NCBI GenBank assembly: GCA_949126835.1
Contig: OX421500.1
Coordinates: forward strand, 26,292,731 to 26,356,730
Direction: 5' to 3'
Origin: Anisus vortex
Taxonomy: Eukaryota > Mollusca > Gastropoda > Planorbidae
Length of the DNA: 64,000 nt
In this document: piece by piece, positions 34,721-47,101 of the stretch
Layout: each line of letters begins with the position of its first letter
How positions within the stretch are numbered: the stretch's first letter is position 1
Program-made: the position numbers and the translations under genes
Notes under the pieces: model-generated
What the model was told of the DNA's origin: nothing
The model's database searches: none
The model's input: only the letters and a program-made list of their open reading frames with translations

Positions 34721-34988
34721 TATTATAATATATGGGGTACAGTGGCCGTGTGGCAGCGCGTTCGGCTGGCATACCGAAGGTTCTGGGCTCGAATCACGGT
34801 ACAGAAGGGTGTTCCTGAGTCTAGCCAGCTCTAATGGGCACCTGACATTAGTTGGGGGTAAAGTAAAGGCGGTTGTGCATAGTGCTGGCCACACAATCAC
34901 CTAGTATACCGTGGCCACAGAAACTGGTGAACGCTGCTTCACCGGCCCTATGGATGAAATTGGTCCGACGGGATATTATATTATAATA
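34721..34988 (+). repeat. tRNA-derived SINE (family A) with target duplication
   Basis: The head GTGGCCGTGTGGCAGCGCG and GGGCTCGAATCACGG (B-box-like) is followed by the same body as the other family A copies, ending TTGGTCCGACGGGA. It is flanked by the direct repeat TATTATAATA (34721-34730 and 34979-34988), the expected LINE-type target duplication. Confidence 0.82.
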
Positions 34989-35044
34989 GATCTATATCAA
35001 ATCAATCTTTATTTTCAAATTAGCTGTACCGGTATCAAATTAAT

Positions 35045-35260
35045 TTTTTTGGGTAAATGCAATCAAAACATTAACCCTTAAAATAAATCTTTAACTAGGG
35101 CCTAAATCATTGTTAGACCTGATCGAGTCTTTCCCCAAACCTTATGTCTCCACGAAACACGATAGTTAATTAAGGCGCGCAATTTTGTTGTTTGTTATTT
35201 TTCGGCGGATCCCGAGAAAAAAATGTACTCACACAGTTTAAAATTGTAAAAAATATAATA
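35045..35260 (+). repeat. Diverged copy of the repeat at 31865-32055
   Basis: GCAATCAAAACATTAACC, ACTAGGGCCTAAATCATTG, ACCTGATCGAGTCTTTCCC, GGCGCGCAATTTTGTT and GCGGATCCCGAGAAAAAA align with TAATCAAAACATGAACC, ACTAAGGCCTAAACCATTG, ACCTAATCGAGTGTTTCCC, TGCGCGCAATTTTGTT and CCGGATCTCGAGAAAAAA. It is a dispersed repeat in direct orientation, possibly an old hAT-like element (TGTTTCCCAAAC). Confidence 0.55.
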
Positions 35261-36009
35261 ATAAATATGCCTTCTATCTGTCTTGCAAGACAATGGTAAA
35301 AACCAAAGAGCGCTAATTTCAAAACAAAAGAAGTTGTTTTTTTTTTTTCATTAAGCCCTCAATATTTGAAACATTCCGTTTACCAGCAAGTATTTAAAAA
35401 AGAGTCGCAGTTTGAAACTGGGAGAATCGACGTCTTTGTACTCAGTTTCTAGGTAATCCTTTCTTTTCTCATCGTCCTGACTTTGATTTAGTTGGCATTA
35501 AGCAGCTGTTTACATTTAGAAGTACTCGTAATCGGTATAGTGTGTGCAAAATTTTCAATCGAATACGTTATGTTGTTTTTGGCGTGAGCGAATTGTATAA
35601 GAGTTGAATGAGATTTTTTTTTTATCCGCACGCCCACTCGGGGCGCACCTGGCCCACACGCTGAGAAGATACTACTCGTGTCCTCTCACCATTTGGTTGA
35701 CATGAAGGTGATGTAAGCACGGAAGTGTTAAGGGGGAGGAACTGAGGATAAAGTTCAGCTGGGCGGAAAGGGAAGAGGGGGGACGACTGAGTGTTAGCAT
35801 TACTGGTATGTGAGTAGTGATATAGTGCTATGGTATGTACATGATAGTAGTGATGTACTACTTAGGTATGTGAGTAGTGATATAGTGCTATGGTATGTAC
35901 ATGATAGTAGTGATGTACTACTTAGGTATGTGAGAAGAGATGTAGATCTAGTTTTTTTTTTTTTTTAAATATATATGTCAGATCTGAGTAATGCACGAAT
36001 CAGTACAAC
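35261..36009. other. Intergenic stretch with a 60-bp tandem duplication
   Basis: A 60-bp unit (GGTATGTGAGTAGTGATATA ... GTACTACTTA) occurs twice at about 35805-35925, with a third partial start. Nothing else supported. Confidence 0.7.
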
Positions 36010-36240
36010 TGTGGCCGAGCGGCAGGGCGTTCAACTGGCGTACTGAAGAGTTCGAGTCCTGGTGAAGGCTATGAATTTTTTACCTGGACTCGAGGGTATG
36101 CCTGAGTCTACCCAGCTCTGATAGGTACCTGACACTAGGGTTAAAGTAAAAGCGGCTGGGCATTGTACTTGTCACACAATCCGCTATTATGACGTGGCCA
36201 CAGAACTGGTGAACGCTGCTTCACCGGCCCTATGGCGAGA
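36010..36240 (+). repeat. tRNA-derived SINE (family A)
   Basis: GTGGCCGAGCGGCAGGGCG and GAGTTCGAGTCCTGG give A- and B-box-like motifs; the body contains CTACCCAGCTCTG, GGTTAAAGTAAAAGCGGC, GACGTGGCCACAGAACTGG and GCTTCACCGGCCCTATGG. The 3' end appears cut short before the GGTCCGAC block. Confidence 0.75.
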
Positions 36241-36628
36241 TCCCTTTACTTTTGAAGTTTTGTACGGATACCCGAGAAACCCAGATTTTTCAGGAAACAT
36301 GAAACCGTTTCTGATAAGCCAGATACGGCTTCGAAACCCGTTTCCGGTTCTAATTGTAAGATTTAAAAAAAAATACATTAAAAAAAAACTTAATAAGAAT
36401 TTATCTTTACAACATTAAAATGTATAATAAAACGTCTGACATTTACCATTAAACTTGAAAGTTGAAACTTTCTTAAACAAGCAGAAAGAATGAACAAATC
36501 TAAATAATGATTTTCTTTAAAAAAAAAAACAACAACAACAAATACAGCTACTGTGGAGGACAACCGCAAATATGAATTGTGTGTGAACTATTATTACTAC
36601 TCGTGTATTATCTTATCTTATACATTAT

Positions 36629-36860
36629 AGACGCTCCTTCTGTAAAGAAGATTATTGCGTCCTACGAACATCGGTGGTTTGAGTCTAGTCCTGCATTTCT
36701 ATAAGTGTTTTAAATGATGATAAGTTAATGGTTTTCCTGGTTCGTTCAGGCAACCCATTCCATCCCCGTATTCCACTCGGGAAGAAAGAGTAGGCCTACT
36801 TATATGCATTTGTTCTCGCATAAGGGATAAGGAAAGTGTTTTTGTCCTTACGTTTATCTG
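36629..36860 (+). repeat. Dispersed repeat (uninterrupted copy)
   Basis: It contains CGCTCCTTCTGTAAAGAAG, shared with about 40588, and the stretch through GATGATAAGTTAATGGTTTT to GTGTTTTTGTCCTTACGT, shared with the flanks of the hAT element at 23 kb. Here CCTGGTTCGTTCAGGCAACC runs straight into CATTCCAT, so this copy represents the empty site. Confidence 0.65.
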
Positions 36861-37218
36861 AGCACTGTAACAGATTGTAAATTAGCTTACACATAAATGT
36901 ATACATATTTTAATACATAACATATACGTTTATTTAGTGTAAATAAACTAAATAGTAATATTCTACAATTACATTATCTCTGGTTGTTGACATGTTTACA
37001 GTACACGTGTTGAAGTCAGTTGGTCGCGAGCCATGGAAATGCCTTGACCTATGATAAGTAGTGATGTAGTACATACTTTGAAATGTGAGTGCCAATGGAG
37101 TAAACGGTAGTCAGTAGTGCTTTACTATCATTATGTATATGTTGCACACATATTTTCGTTCGTTACAGTGACTGCTAAAGCCAAGTTTGAACCGATCCTT
37201 TTAGAATAGGATTCGATG

Positions 37219-37426
37219 GTATAGTCCATGGATCGGCAACCTTTTGACCACAGTGTGCCAAAGTAGGATTTCTAATTCATTCAGAGTGCCAAAAGACTAA
37301 AAGTCATCTTGCTCTTTTCTTGAAGAAGAGACAAGAATAGCATTCTAGGGATCTTCCGCGTGCCATTAACAATTGCTCTGCGTGCCAAGTCTGGCACGCC
37401 TTAGGTTGCCGATTCCTGGTCTAGTC
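37219..37426. mobile_element. hAT-like MITE, 192 bp (family GGCAACC)
   Basis: Element 37227-37418 has inverted ends CATGGATCGGCAACC and GGTTGCCGATTCCTG, flanked by 8-bp duplications GTATAGTC and GTCTAGTC (one mismatch). Internal CTCTGCGTGCCAAGTCTGGC is shared with the copy at 49159. No ORF. Confidence 0.8.
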
Positions 37427-37700
37427 TGAAGCAAGTAGAAGGCTCGGGAGTTCGAATCCAGGTGAAAACATCGGAATTTTTCCAAGGGCTGTCTGTTGTC
37501 CTTGAGTCGCATCTGTACCCATGGGCCTCCTAGTTGTCGAAGTGTGGAAACCACCAGTACGCTTACATGAAGAGCACTCCGGTGGGCTAATTCATGGGGG
37601 ACAGCCCTTGCAGCGTGCACCACAGAGAAGCTCCGAGCCTCGATGGGAAGGAAGCAAACTATGCAGCAATCCCGCCTCACCCCCCCCCCCCTGTTCCTGG
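37427..37700 (+). repeat. Possible second tRNA-like SINE body
   Basis: GGGAGTTCGAATCCAGG at about 37446 is a good B box, and TGGTATAGTCTG can be read across the MITE insertion site as an A box. The downstream region (GTCCTTGAGTCGCATCTG, GGAAGGAAGCAAACTATG) is not shared with family A. The two ORFs over it on opposite strands have no recognisable domain. Confidence 0.35.
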
Positions 37701-40700
37701 ATGCACATACCTATAGTCTTGGATTTGTACTACCGAGCCACTACGATAATGATCCGAGGGGAATTCCGCAGTAATGTAGTGCACGTGGCTGCGGAGACCG
37801 TACCCTATGTTACACGGCTATGTGGCTGCTGTCGCTCGGACATAACCTTGATGTTCCCCCCCCCCCCCCATGACCCCTGAACCTAGATACGCCCTGTACG
37901 TAAAAGCCGAAAGTCTCGTCCAGTTATTTAGGCAATTATAATATGGTGCCCTTCAGTATACACAGTTATTAAAGATGGATGGACTCAAGACCATAATTTC
38001 AATTAACCATAATTCAATTATACCTACTTTAAAAAAATTGTATCCGTTTAATTTGCATGTACTTTTTGTACTTTTTGTAATTTTGTACTTTTTGTACTTT
38101 TTCCTTCCATAGACAAACAAATTAAATTACATAAAGATGAGCATATAAACATGGACATATTGATCATGTTCAGACCTATATATATACATATACATAATAT
38201 ACTGTATACAGTATTTCACCCACTGTTTCATCAGTTGGCATGACACACAGTAAGGGGGTGACAATACGTGTCATGACTGAATAAAGATTCCCCTTTAGGT
38301 ATTGACATGTCAGACCTGATGAGACTTCAGGTGACCCGACAGACGTCACTGTTAAGTAAACATTGGCAATGAGACACAGGAATGTCAAAATCAACGTTTC
38401 CCTGCTTCCCCCTCCCATTTTCCAACTAAATATTTGTGTAGCCCCCCCCCCCGCCCCCCCCCCGTGAGTTTAGATTTAATCAAAAGATGTCCCTGTTCTT
38501 CAACAACATTCCCCTTCTCTATATGTAGCTACCACGTTGTTGACTATCTGCTTTAAATAAAAACAATTTATTACGCTAAAAATGTTTGTCAAAAGTTGTT
38601 CCCAGCGTATGTCTACGTGTGATTGAGAGAAATTATCTCCACTCTATGTTCCTACAACATTTTGACAATCTGCATTTATTTCCACAAATTATGATGCTAG
38701 AATAAGTCAGAAACGAATGACTTTAAACATGTGTTGTTGTTTTTTTTATTCCGAGAAATAATATTTCTAATGTTAAATAAATAGTATATGCCTTTTACTT
38801 TACATCATATTAAACATTTCTTCAGCTACTTGTAAACAGCAAATAGACCCACTGACAACTTCCAGACCAATAGAAAAAAAAACATCATCCTGGCATTTTT
38901 ACCTTTCGAAACCAGAGCCATTTTACATACGCAATTGTTCTACAATAAAATAGTAGTAAATTATTCTGCATTCTTTCAAATCTATATATTTTTTAGGGAA
39001 ATATTTATGGAAATATTCCTGTCGGTTAGACGTCAAATAAACTGATTCTAATTACAGCTGTTGAGGAAAATATTTGTTGATGAATTATCTCCCTCCTCTA
39101 CATTATCTTCTCTCCTTATCATATTTTTCTCCCCCTTATCATCCGAAGAACTCGCTAGCATCTTCTCAGTTGCCCAGAAAGGCCGATAACTGGACGCCAC
39201 GTAATCCAAACAAGAAGCCTGGAGTTAACTACGCCTGTCTGCCATACAAAGTAGGCATTGAAAGAAAAATGTAGACATTTTAAAGTGTGTGGACATAATC
39301 CAGCAAATGTCTACAAGTCTAATGCGTTGAGTCGTCAGAAATTCCTCGTGGAATGTCTTGAATTCATCAAAACACACTCATGATACTTTATTTATTTTAA
39401 TGCAGGGAATGTGGAACAAAAATTTCTTTGAAGTGTATTTAGAAATATGATGCTATTAGAATTAATTAAACAACTTGTTGGCATGTGTAATTTAGAAATT
39501 GTTAGAAATAGAGGTAATGTGTAATTACGCATTAAACAATGTGAAGCAAAAAACAGAAAGTCCTTGAATGGATGAGAATCTATCAGTTAGTTGATAGAAA
39601 TTAGATGGGAAATTGCTACAGAATTGATGGGAAGATGAATAGAAGTTGATAAGACGTTAATAGTGTGAAAAGTTGATAGTTACATGACAAGAAGCTGTAC
39701 GAGGTTGGTATTTGATATAGATAGAAATACTATAGAAATGTAATAAAATTTAATAGGAAGTTTATATAAATGCAAGTTAAACTTTATAGAATGTTGACAA
39801 AAGTGAACTAAAAATGTTGTATAGAAAGTTGATATATATTGTAAGAAAATGTTTATAAATTAATAATATTGTAATAGAAAGTTAATAGAAAGTTGAAAGA
39901 AAAGAAAATGAATATTTCTTGTACACTATGTCTAAGCTTTTTCCTTCCTTCATCATTGTCATATATGTAATTTATCTTAATGTTTACAAAACAAAAGAAC
40001 CTTGTCTTGTTGTTTACATACGAAGAATTCCATTCAGAAAAAAAAGGGGGGGGGGTGTAAATGTGGTATTCCACATAAACAAGAAGGTTTAGAAAATCAT
40101 GCATCAATTATTTTAAAAAAAAATTATTTAGAAGTATTTAATACAATCACACCTTACAAGTGCTGCTTAAATGGTAAAATCATCCAATTACGCAATCCTT
40201 CGGGAAAAAAAGAGTTACATGAAATTGAGGAATACCTTTTTAAAATGCTATATTTTCCCCGAGTCCCGAGTGGCAATCGGCCATAGAATGGGTTTTGCAT
40301 GGATTAGTCAGGAAAACCATCAATTTATCACCCTTTTAAAACGCTTATTCAAACGCAGGACTAGGCTCAAACCACGGTTATATAAGTGTATGAGGCATTC
40401 ATCTTTTACCAGTGACAGTGATAGTGATAGTGGTCATAGCATACAAGTAGATAGTGTGGCCAGCGATTTGTTTGAAATCGGGTTTTATTTTCTTACATTG
40501 ATCTTTGATAGAACTTAATAAACTTATGGACCCCCTATTGACATGTTTACCTAGATGTGTCTCGCTTTATATCAAATCAATGTATCTGTCTTATCGCTCC
40601 TTCTATAAAGAAGATTATTGCGCCCTACGCTCATCCGTGTCTCTATACCAATCTGCGCATTACGGTGCTGTGATATGTAGGTGCAATGTTTTCTAAGAAA

Positions 40701-41130
40701 GTTTAATGCGCTTTAAGCCTACACATGTGCTTTCAAATAGCACATAGGCTTTGAATACATTTTAGAATTGAATTAGTGGTTAAATAGAATTTCCATGCAT
40801 TAGTCATGAAATGAACAAAGGGCTCTTTCTAAAGTCTGAACAGGTTATGTATCCCAAAGGGGAGACAATTGTCTATTCTGTTGTCGGCAAGACAAAGAAG
40901 AGAACTGAGTTGTAGAGTTATCTCTCTTGCTAAGTCAACATTACGCCCTGGAAAGACATCGTCCTAGTTGGGAGTTGTGGTGAGGGACGGGGTGGGGGAA
41001 GTGATGGGTGGATGGGTAGTCTATAAAACAATGGAATTACTATTGGGAGAGGCAGAAAATACCAGAAGTTGAGAAGAAAAACTATAACACAGTGGGGGGA
41101 AATAAAAGTCTAATCTATTAACATGTTTTT
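37701..41130. other. Intergenic stretch without supported genes
   Basis: Holds poly-C runs (37858-37869, 38442-38462), a short fragment of the 36.6-kb dispersed repeat at about 40587-40640, and AT-rich sequence. An ORF at 40171-40518 with a Ser-Asp run (SDSDSDSGHS) has no domain I recognise. Confidence 0.45.
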
Positions 41131-41580
41131 AATTAAAGTCACAGAGACAAGTATGTGTGTTAAATTAAAGTCACAGAGACAAGTATGTGTGTTAAATTAA
41201 AGTCACAGAGACAAGTATGTGTGTTAAATTAAAGTCACAGAGACAAGTATGTGTGTTAAATTAAAGTCACAGAGACAAGTATGTGTGTTAAATTAAAGTC
41301 ACAGAGACAAGTATGTGTGTTAAATTAAAGTCACAGAGACAAGTATGTGTGTTAAATTAAAGTCACAGAGACAAGTATGTGTGTTAAATTAAAGTCACAG
41401 AGACAAGTATGTGTGTTAAATTAAAGTCACAGAGACAAGTATGTGTGTTAAATTAAAGTCACAGAGACAAGTATGTGTGTTAAATTAAAGTCACAGAGAC
41501 AAGTATGTGTGTTAAATTAAAGTCACAGAGACAAGTATGTGTGTTAAATTAAAGTCACAGAGACAAGTATGTGTGTTAAA
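41131..41580. repeat. 32-bp tandem array
   Basis: Fourteen nearly perfect copies of AAATTAAAGTCACAGAGACA + AGTATGTGTGTT. It is followed by three copies of a 14-bp AGCCTCGTTACTC unit at about 41603-41641. Confidence 0.95.
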
Positions 41581-42126
41581 TAGTCTTTCAAATGAGTAAC
41601 CAGAGCCTCGTTACTCAGAGCCTCGTTACTCAGAGCCTCGTCTCATTCAAATAAATTAGACCAAGAAAACATTTTTTTTATCTCCACAATTTTTACGAAC
41701 TTTTTAATTAAAATAAATCTCTAGATCTATTATGCTGCGATGAAATATTTCTGTTCATTGTTTCCAATGTTATGACCCCATAAGCATATTGATATTCTCC
41801 ATGAGCATATTGATATTCTTTGGTGTTTTATTGAGTTGGGTGATTTCATTGTTGATTTACTATTTGTTTTATATCTTCAGTTATCATTGTCTCCTAGCCT
41901 AGAGTAATGTCTGTGTTCTTAGTTGTATGTTAAAAGCACTCTGAGCTTACATTATGTTTGTTGGCAGCACTATACAAATATTATATTATTATTATTTATT
42001 TATACTGTTTATGATCTAGCATTTTTTTTTTAAAGCTATAGATATGTTGGCAATGTTCTTTAAGAAAATACACAACAATTTTACTAGTAAGGTCGAATAA
42101 AACGTGATGTTGTTATTTCTCCCATA

Positions 42127-42480
42127 GCGATTGGTTGGCTTTGCATGTTTTCCTATTGTGATTGGTTGGCTTTTAAGTCTTACGATTATGATTGATTGGT
42201 TTGTAACTCTTCCGATTGTGATTGGTTGGCTTGTAAATCTTACGATTATGATTGGTTGGCTTGTAAATCTTACGATTATGATTGGTTGGTTTGTAACTCT
42301 TCCGATTGTGATTAGTTGGCTTGTAAATCTTACGATTATGATTGGTTGGCTTGTAAATCTTACGATTATGATTGGTTGGTTTGTAATTTGTAACTCTTCC
42401 GATTGTGATTGGTTGGCTTGTAAATCTTACGATTGTGATTGGTTGGCTTGTAAGTCTTACGATTGTGATTGGTAGGTTTG
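42127..42480. repeat. 30-bp array of inverted CCAAT boxes
   Basis: About 12 copies of GATTGTGATTGGTTGGCTTG + TAAATCTTAC, with variants GATTATG/GATTGTG and a 10-bp insertion near 42385. Each unit carries ATTGGTTGG, the complement of CCAACCAAT. The ORF over it is a product of the 30-bp period. Confidence 0.93.
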
Positions 42481-44122
42481 TAGGTCACATAAAAAAAAAA
42501 AAATGAAACTTTGAATCTACAAATTTTCTTTTTGTTCAGTAGACAAGATATATTTTTTCATTCTCACCACTATGCTCGAGGTGCTAATGACCTACAGGAG
42601 ACTCTATTCCAGTGATAGTTATTGACGTGTCTATATATGAACACGTAAATGAGATAGAGGTTTTCTAACACACAAAGGTAAGCTAAAGGACTATAAGGCA
42701 AAGCCGTAATTTCCAGATTTGTCTCATCCCAATTTCGTTATATATGAAAAACATGGATTGGTTGATATTTTTTTCACGGACACATTGTTTTAGCCACACT
42801 TTTACAGACACTCTGCACAAATGTACAACGTTTTCACAACACTGATCAGTGATAGCAAACTTTGAAGTTGTTAAGATAGATGTTTTATTAACAACTTTGA
42901 AGTTGTTAAGATAGATGTTTTATTAACAAAGATGTGCGCAGTAAAATTATTGTTGTTGTTTTTTACTACTCAGAATTAAACAAGTACAGCGCAGTTGTCG
43001 TGTGTATGTTTTTTCCCCTGTCTATAAGTTTGGTATGAATGTTGGAATTCCTCTGTTGTAATAGGATTCGGTTTATTTTATTGGCAACAAGATCTTTGTA
43101 TGCGTAACCTAAGCAGAAGTATGTGACCTGTGATTTAAGGCTCGGGGCGGGAAAGCATGTAGTCTGGATAGTTAAGTGGCACACTAAAAAGAAGAAAAAA
43201 TGCCGATAATTTAGAGTTTGGGGCTAATAGCAACAAGATCGTTTTATTAACTGTAAAAGATAATAATATTAAGATGGTATTAAGATGGTAAGTAATAAGC
43301 AATAATTAGCTTCAATCATAAACTGAGCCTTATTAAACCTAACCCCGGACTTAATTCTAACCCAAATCATAACCTTGACGAAAAAAACTAATATTCAACC
43401 CTGTCCTAACATTTTGTTATAATAAGTAAATGTTATGATTAACCAGAAGATGGAGTGTGAATTGGAGCTAGAGCAAGTCATCCAAGCTCTACCCCCTCAC
43501 CCTTTGTAGCCTAATATGGTGGGGTTGGGAAGCAGGCATTGGTATAGGGTCAGAACGTCACCATGACATTACTAAGGTCGCCTGATCTATTTCATATTCT
43601 TTTATCTGTATCTCTATCTTTACATTTCAGTTTCGAGCTTTGACTGCGCCAAAAGCACAATCGATCAGACGTGACCTGCCTAGAAATATGTCACTTCACT
43701 TCCGGGGCGGAGTATAAGAATAAAATTTGAAAACGATTGGCCCATTGTCGCGCAGTGATCAAATAACAGATTGCCTGCATTCCATTGTAATGACACGTGC
43801 TGTGTAGAGTGTTGCTATCCCAGGTAGAAAGACACCATTGCAAAAAAAAAGTGTCAAACGAAATCGTGTTTGTGAAACTAATGTATGCAGGCCACAACTT
43901 TTTGTTGAATAATGATTGTCTCGCTTCATCGATTTGATATAGGCCTTCGGGGGGTGAAACTGCAAGCATAAGTGTAGCCTGCATTTGTTGTTTGATCTAC
44001 AGTTTAGCATAGTTTGTTTGCAGGTTGTATCATCATTCAGTTGGAACAGTTGATCATGACCGTAGTAAGAAGAGTGCTTTACACAAGTGCCATACACATG
44101 TAGCTTTATTTGGGAGGATAGA
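42481..44122. other. Intergenic stretch without supported genes
   Basis: A 36-bp duplication (AACTTTGAAGTTGTTAAGAT ...) occurs twice at about 42859-42928. The overlapping minus-strand ORFs at 43691-44193 are out of frame with each other, carry no domain that I recognise, and run into a MITE. Confidence 0.45.
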
Positions 44123-44252
44123 TACCCAGCGGGCACACCACGTCCTATTGACGGGGGAAAAGCGTTGTTTCCACGTGTTTTCGTGGTTTCCACGTGTTTT
44201 CGTGGTTTCTACATCTTCCCACGTCGATACCATGCGATGTGCCCACTGGATA
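44123..44252. mobile_element. Short MITE with TACCCAGCGGGCACA-type ends
   Basis: A 130-bp element with inverted ends TACCCAGCGGGCACA (left) and TGTGCCCACTGGATA (right); 13 of 15 positions pair. The interior holds tandem CACGTGTTTTCGTGGTTTC. Elements with this TACCCAGYGGGCACA end are widespread in animal genomes. Confidence 0.6.
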
Positions 44253-46037
44253 GGTTGGTGTGTCGATATCTAGGTAGTTAAGTAAGTGACAGTAGATGTG
44301 CATTTATGTATGTAGGTAATTGTGTAGCTCGGTAGGCAGAGGTGTAGTTGGGGGTGGGGGGACAGGGGAACATATGTCACCGGGCGCCAAGGTAGTAGGG
44401 CGCTAAAATTACAACGTTACATTGAGAAAAAATTTTTATTAATTGGAGAAAGTGTGAGGCGACATTTTTTTTTTAGTTCGTCCGTCAGAAGTTACATAAT
44501 ACGTTGCAGCTAGGTAATTAGGTATGTAAGTAGGCAGGTAGGGAGTTGTTTTGTGTTTTTTGGTGGTAATTATTTAGGTAGATGGGCGGGTATTATGTAT
44601 GTGGTTATGTTGGTAGTTGGGTAGCGAGGGTAGTAACTACGTCGGTAGGAAGGTAGGTATATCGGAAGGTACGTAGGTAGCAGAGATGTTGGTATATAAG
44701 GTATGAGCAACTTTTCAGATATATAGATCTACGTATTGGTAGATATGTTTAAGTAGTATGGTAGGTACTAAGTAGAGCGTCTGGAAAGCCGGATAAGCAG
44801 AACCACAGGAATGTATAGTACGTAGGCAGACAGGCAGGCAAGATACTAGGTATGCAAACTGCCAATGCATCTGCTCATTTACCGTAAAATGTAAAATACA
44901 ATAAACTTTAAATGTACAATAGCAGCCGCATTATCTGTTCCTGGAGATACGAGAGTTATTACAAATATCTTATGTGATAGATGTGTATAAGGCAGGCAAT
45001 ATCAATAGAATGATTGTTCAAGTACACTTTTTTTTCAGAAAATGTACACTATAAACCGACTAGTAGAGATATATAAATACTACACTATAAACAAAACATA
45101 AACATTGAAACTATCACTGCAAACATGGTGTTTATATTTGTGTAATACATACTTTGTGCCGTTGTGCTGGACTTGTCCGTTCTGTGCCATGGTCTCCTTT
45201 CAAGGTGTCCTAATAATTGAGAATGAGATTCAGATGATGTTGATAAGTGATCTATTTATATCTCCGTGTATTTCTCAGTTGGATCGATAGCTGAAAATTC
45301 ACAGTGGAAAAAAAGACGAAGTTAGTTATATGGACGCCATATGGCAACTGTATATTATATATAAAAAAATAAAGAAGTAGGGCCTATAATTATTTATGTA
45401 ATGGGTAACTTAAAACATTCGGTATGGGATGTGTTACTTAGTCTACCCAACTATGATGGCCTGATGGCTACCTGACAGTAGCTGGGGAGAAGTAAAGAAG
45501 TATATACTGTTTGGCATTGTGCTTGCCACACAATCGCCGGAAACTGATGAATACTGCCTAACCATCACCATGAAACAATAAGGTCTAAAGGGGTAATTTA
45601 CAATAGGCCTATGTCTATAGTAAATAACACATTTGCTTTGAAATTACACATGTGTGTTCGTTGAATAAAGCAGTACATTTTTTTTTTTGGGGGGGGGGGG
45701 GGCTGCCAATCATTTAAGTCGAAGTAATTCCAAGCCTAAGTAGGCCCTATATGATTGTAAAAACAAAAATGTATTACTTGTGCTTATACAAATGTTAGAA
45801 AATACTATACTCTTATAATATATTATAAGTTCATAAAAAGTACTCGAGAAGGTCTTATAATATCAGACGTATGTTAACATGAACATAGAAACAGGCCCAC
45901 ATCTTATAAGGACCTAATCTATAATCAAATTGTAACACGTGAAGGAATTTAATAGTTTAAATGCAATAAACTTTAAGTTATAATGAAATAGACTAATAAG
46001 AAACACGTTGGTCCAGCAGCTGTATGTAACATTGACC
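44253..46037. other. Intergenic stretch with a degraded SINE
   Basis: GTAGGTA-rich low-complexity sequence at 44275-44850, then a diverged family A SINE body at about 45430-45590 (CTACCCAACTATGATGG, GGCATTGTGCTTGCCACACA). A poly-G run lies near 45690. No gene supported. Confidence 0.5.
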
Positions 46038-46345
46038 TTATGAATCTATCGGGCTAGACTCCATGTTACATTGACCATATGAATCTATCGGGATAGACTC
46101 CATGTTACATTGACCTAATGAATCTATTGAGATAGACTCCATGTTACATTGACCTAATGAATCTATCGGGATAGACTCCATGTTACATTGACCATATGAA
46201 TCTATCGGGATAGACTCCATGTTATATTGACCTAATGAATCTATTGAGATAGACTCCATGTTACATTGACCATATGAATCTATCGGGATAGACTCCATGT
46301 TACATTGACCTAATGAATCTATTGAGATAGACTCCATGTTAATCG
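46038..46345. repeat. 39-bp tandem array
   Basis: About eight copies of GAATCTATCGGGATAGACTC + CATGTTACATTGACCATAT, with alternating variants CCATAT/CCTAAT and TCGGGA/TTGAGA. Each unit includes the palindrome-like CTATCGGGATAG. The minus-strand ORF (MESISIDS repeats) is a periodicity product. Confidence 0.93.
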
Positions 46346-46390
46346 ACAGTTGCTGCTTTTATTTCGTTTTTTAGAGTTCCATGACTTTAC

Positions 46391-46510
46391 TAGATTGTCT
46401 AGGCATTGTACTAGCCACATATTCCCCCTTGTATGTTCTATATCACGGCTATGGCAACTTGTAAACGCTGCTTTACTAGCCTGGAGCATTAATTTGGTCT
46501 GAACGGAACT
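46391..46510 (+). repeat. Degraded SINE (family A) tail
   Basis: GGCATTGTACTAGCCACA, TATCACGGCTATGGCAACT, AACGCTGCTTTACTAGCC and AATTTGGTCTGAACGG are diverged matches to the family A 3' body. Confidence 0.5.
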
Positions 46511-47101
46511 TTAAAAAAATTAAATTCAACTCCAAGTTTCTAGATTACATTCTGGACTTTCTTTTCTGCAATGTACCCGCTGACTGTTTTTTTCTCTTTT
46601 GATAAGATTATGTTGACAGTTGAAAAATAGTCCAGGTGACTAACTCTTATTGATCAGTTTATGCTAACTCTAATATAAGCATATATAAGCATATATATAC
46701 ATATATATAGGCTATATATATAGTGAAGTGCGTTATTCCCAATCTGTACTATAAGCAGATTTTCTGCTTCTCAATGAACTTTATTTATATACATTGGCGA
46801 GACCGTGTGAACGTGTTGACAATAGAATTAAATAGAACTTATCAATTAAAGTTGGCGTAGGTTTTTACAGGCGTGTAAACAAACATGACTATTTTAGGAC
46901 TGATTCGTTTGAACACTTTTTTACACTAATGGCTAATTAACAATTACTGTTGTTGTTGTTTTGAGTTACAGATTTTACTTTCAAATTAAGTTATTTTTAT
47001 TATTCAATTGACAAGTCTTAATGATTATGCATGCATGGTAAACCTAACAGTTCATAGTGTTCCCGAATTTCCGGTCATATTCATTCATTTACTAACAAGA
47101 C

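Noticed and set aside
37366..37880. Opposite-strand ORFs of 104 and 119 residues
   Set aside because: They lie over a MITE and a SINE-like repeat; no domain.
40171..40518. 115-residue ORF with a Ser-Asp run and basic stretch
   Set aside because: No recognisable domain, no splice evidence, and it overlaps another ORF; left as unexplained rather than called a gene.
42131..42475. Plus-strand ORF with hydrophobic IGWLVNLTIM repeats, resembling a membrane protein
   Set aside because: Product of the 30-bp array.
43691..44193. Overlapping minus-strand ORFs of 97 and 144 residues
   Set aside because: Different frames, no domain, and the larger one enters a MITE at 44123.
46038..46337. Minus-strand ORF of MESISIDSLGQ repeats
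   Set aside because: Product of the 39-bp array; copy variants show no coding-type substitution pattern by eye.
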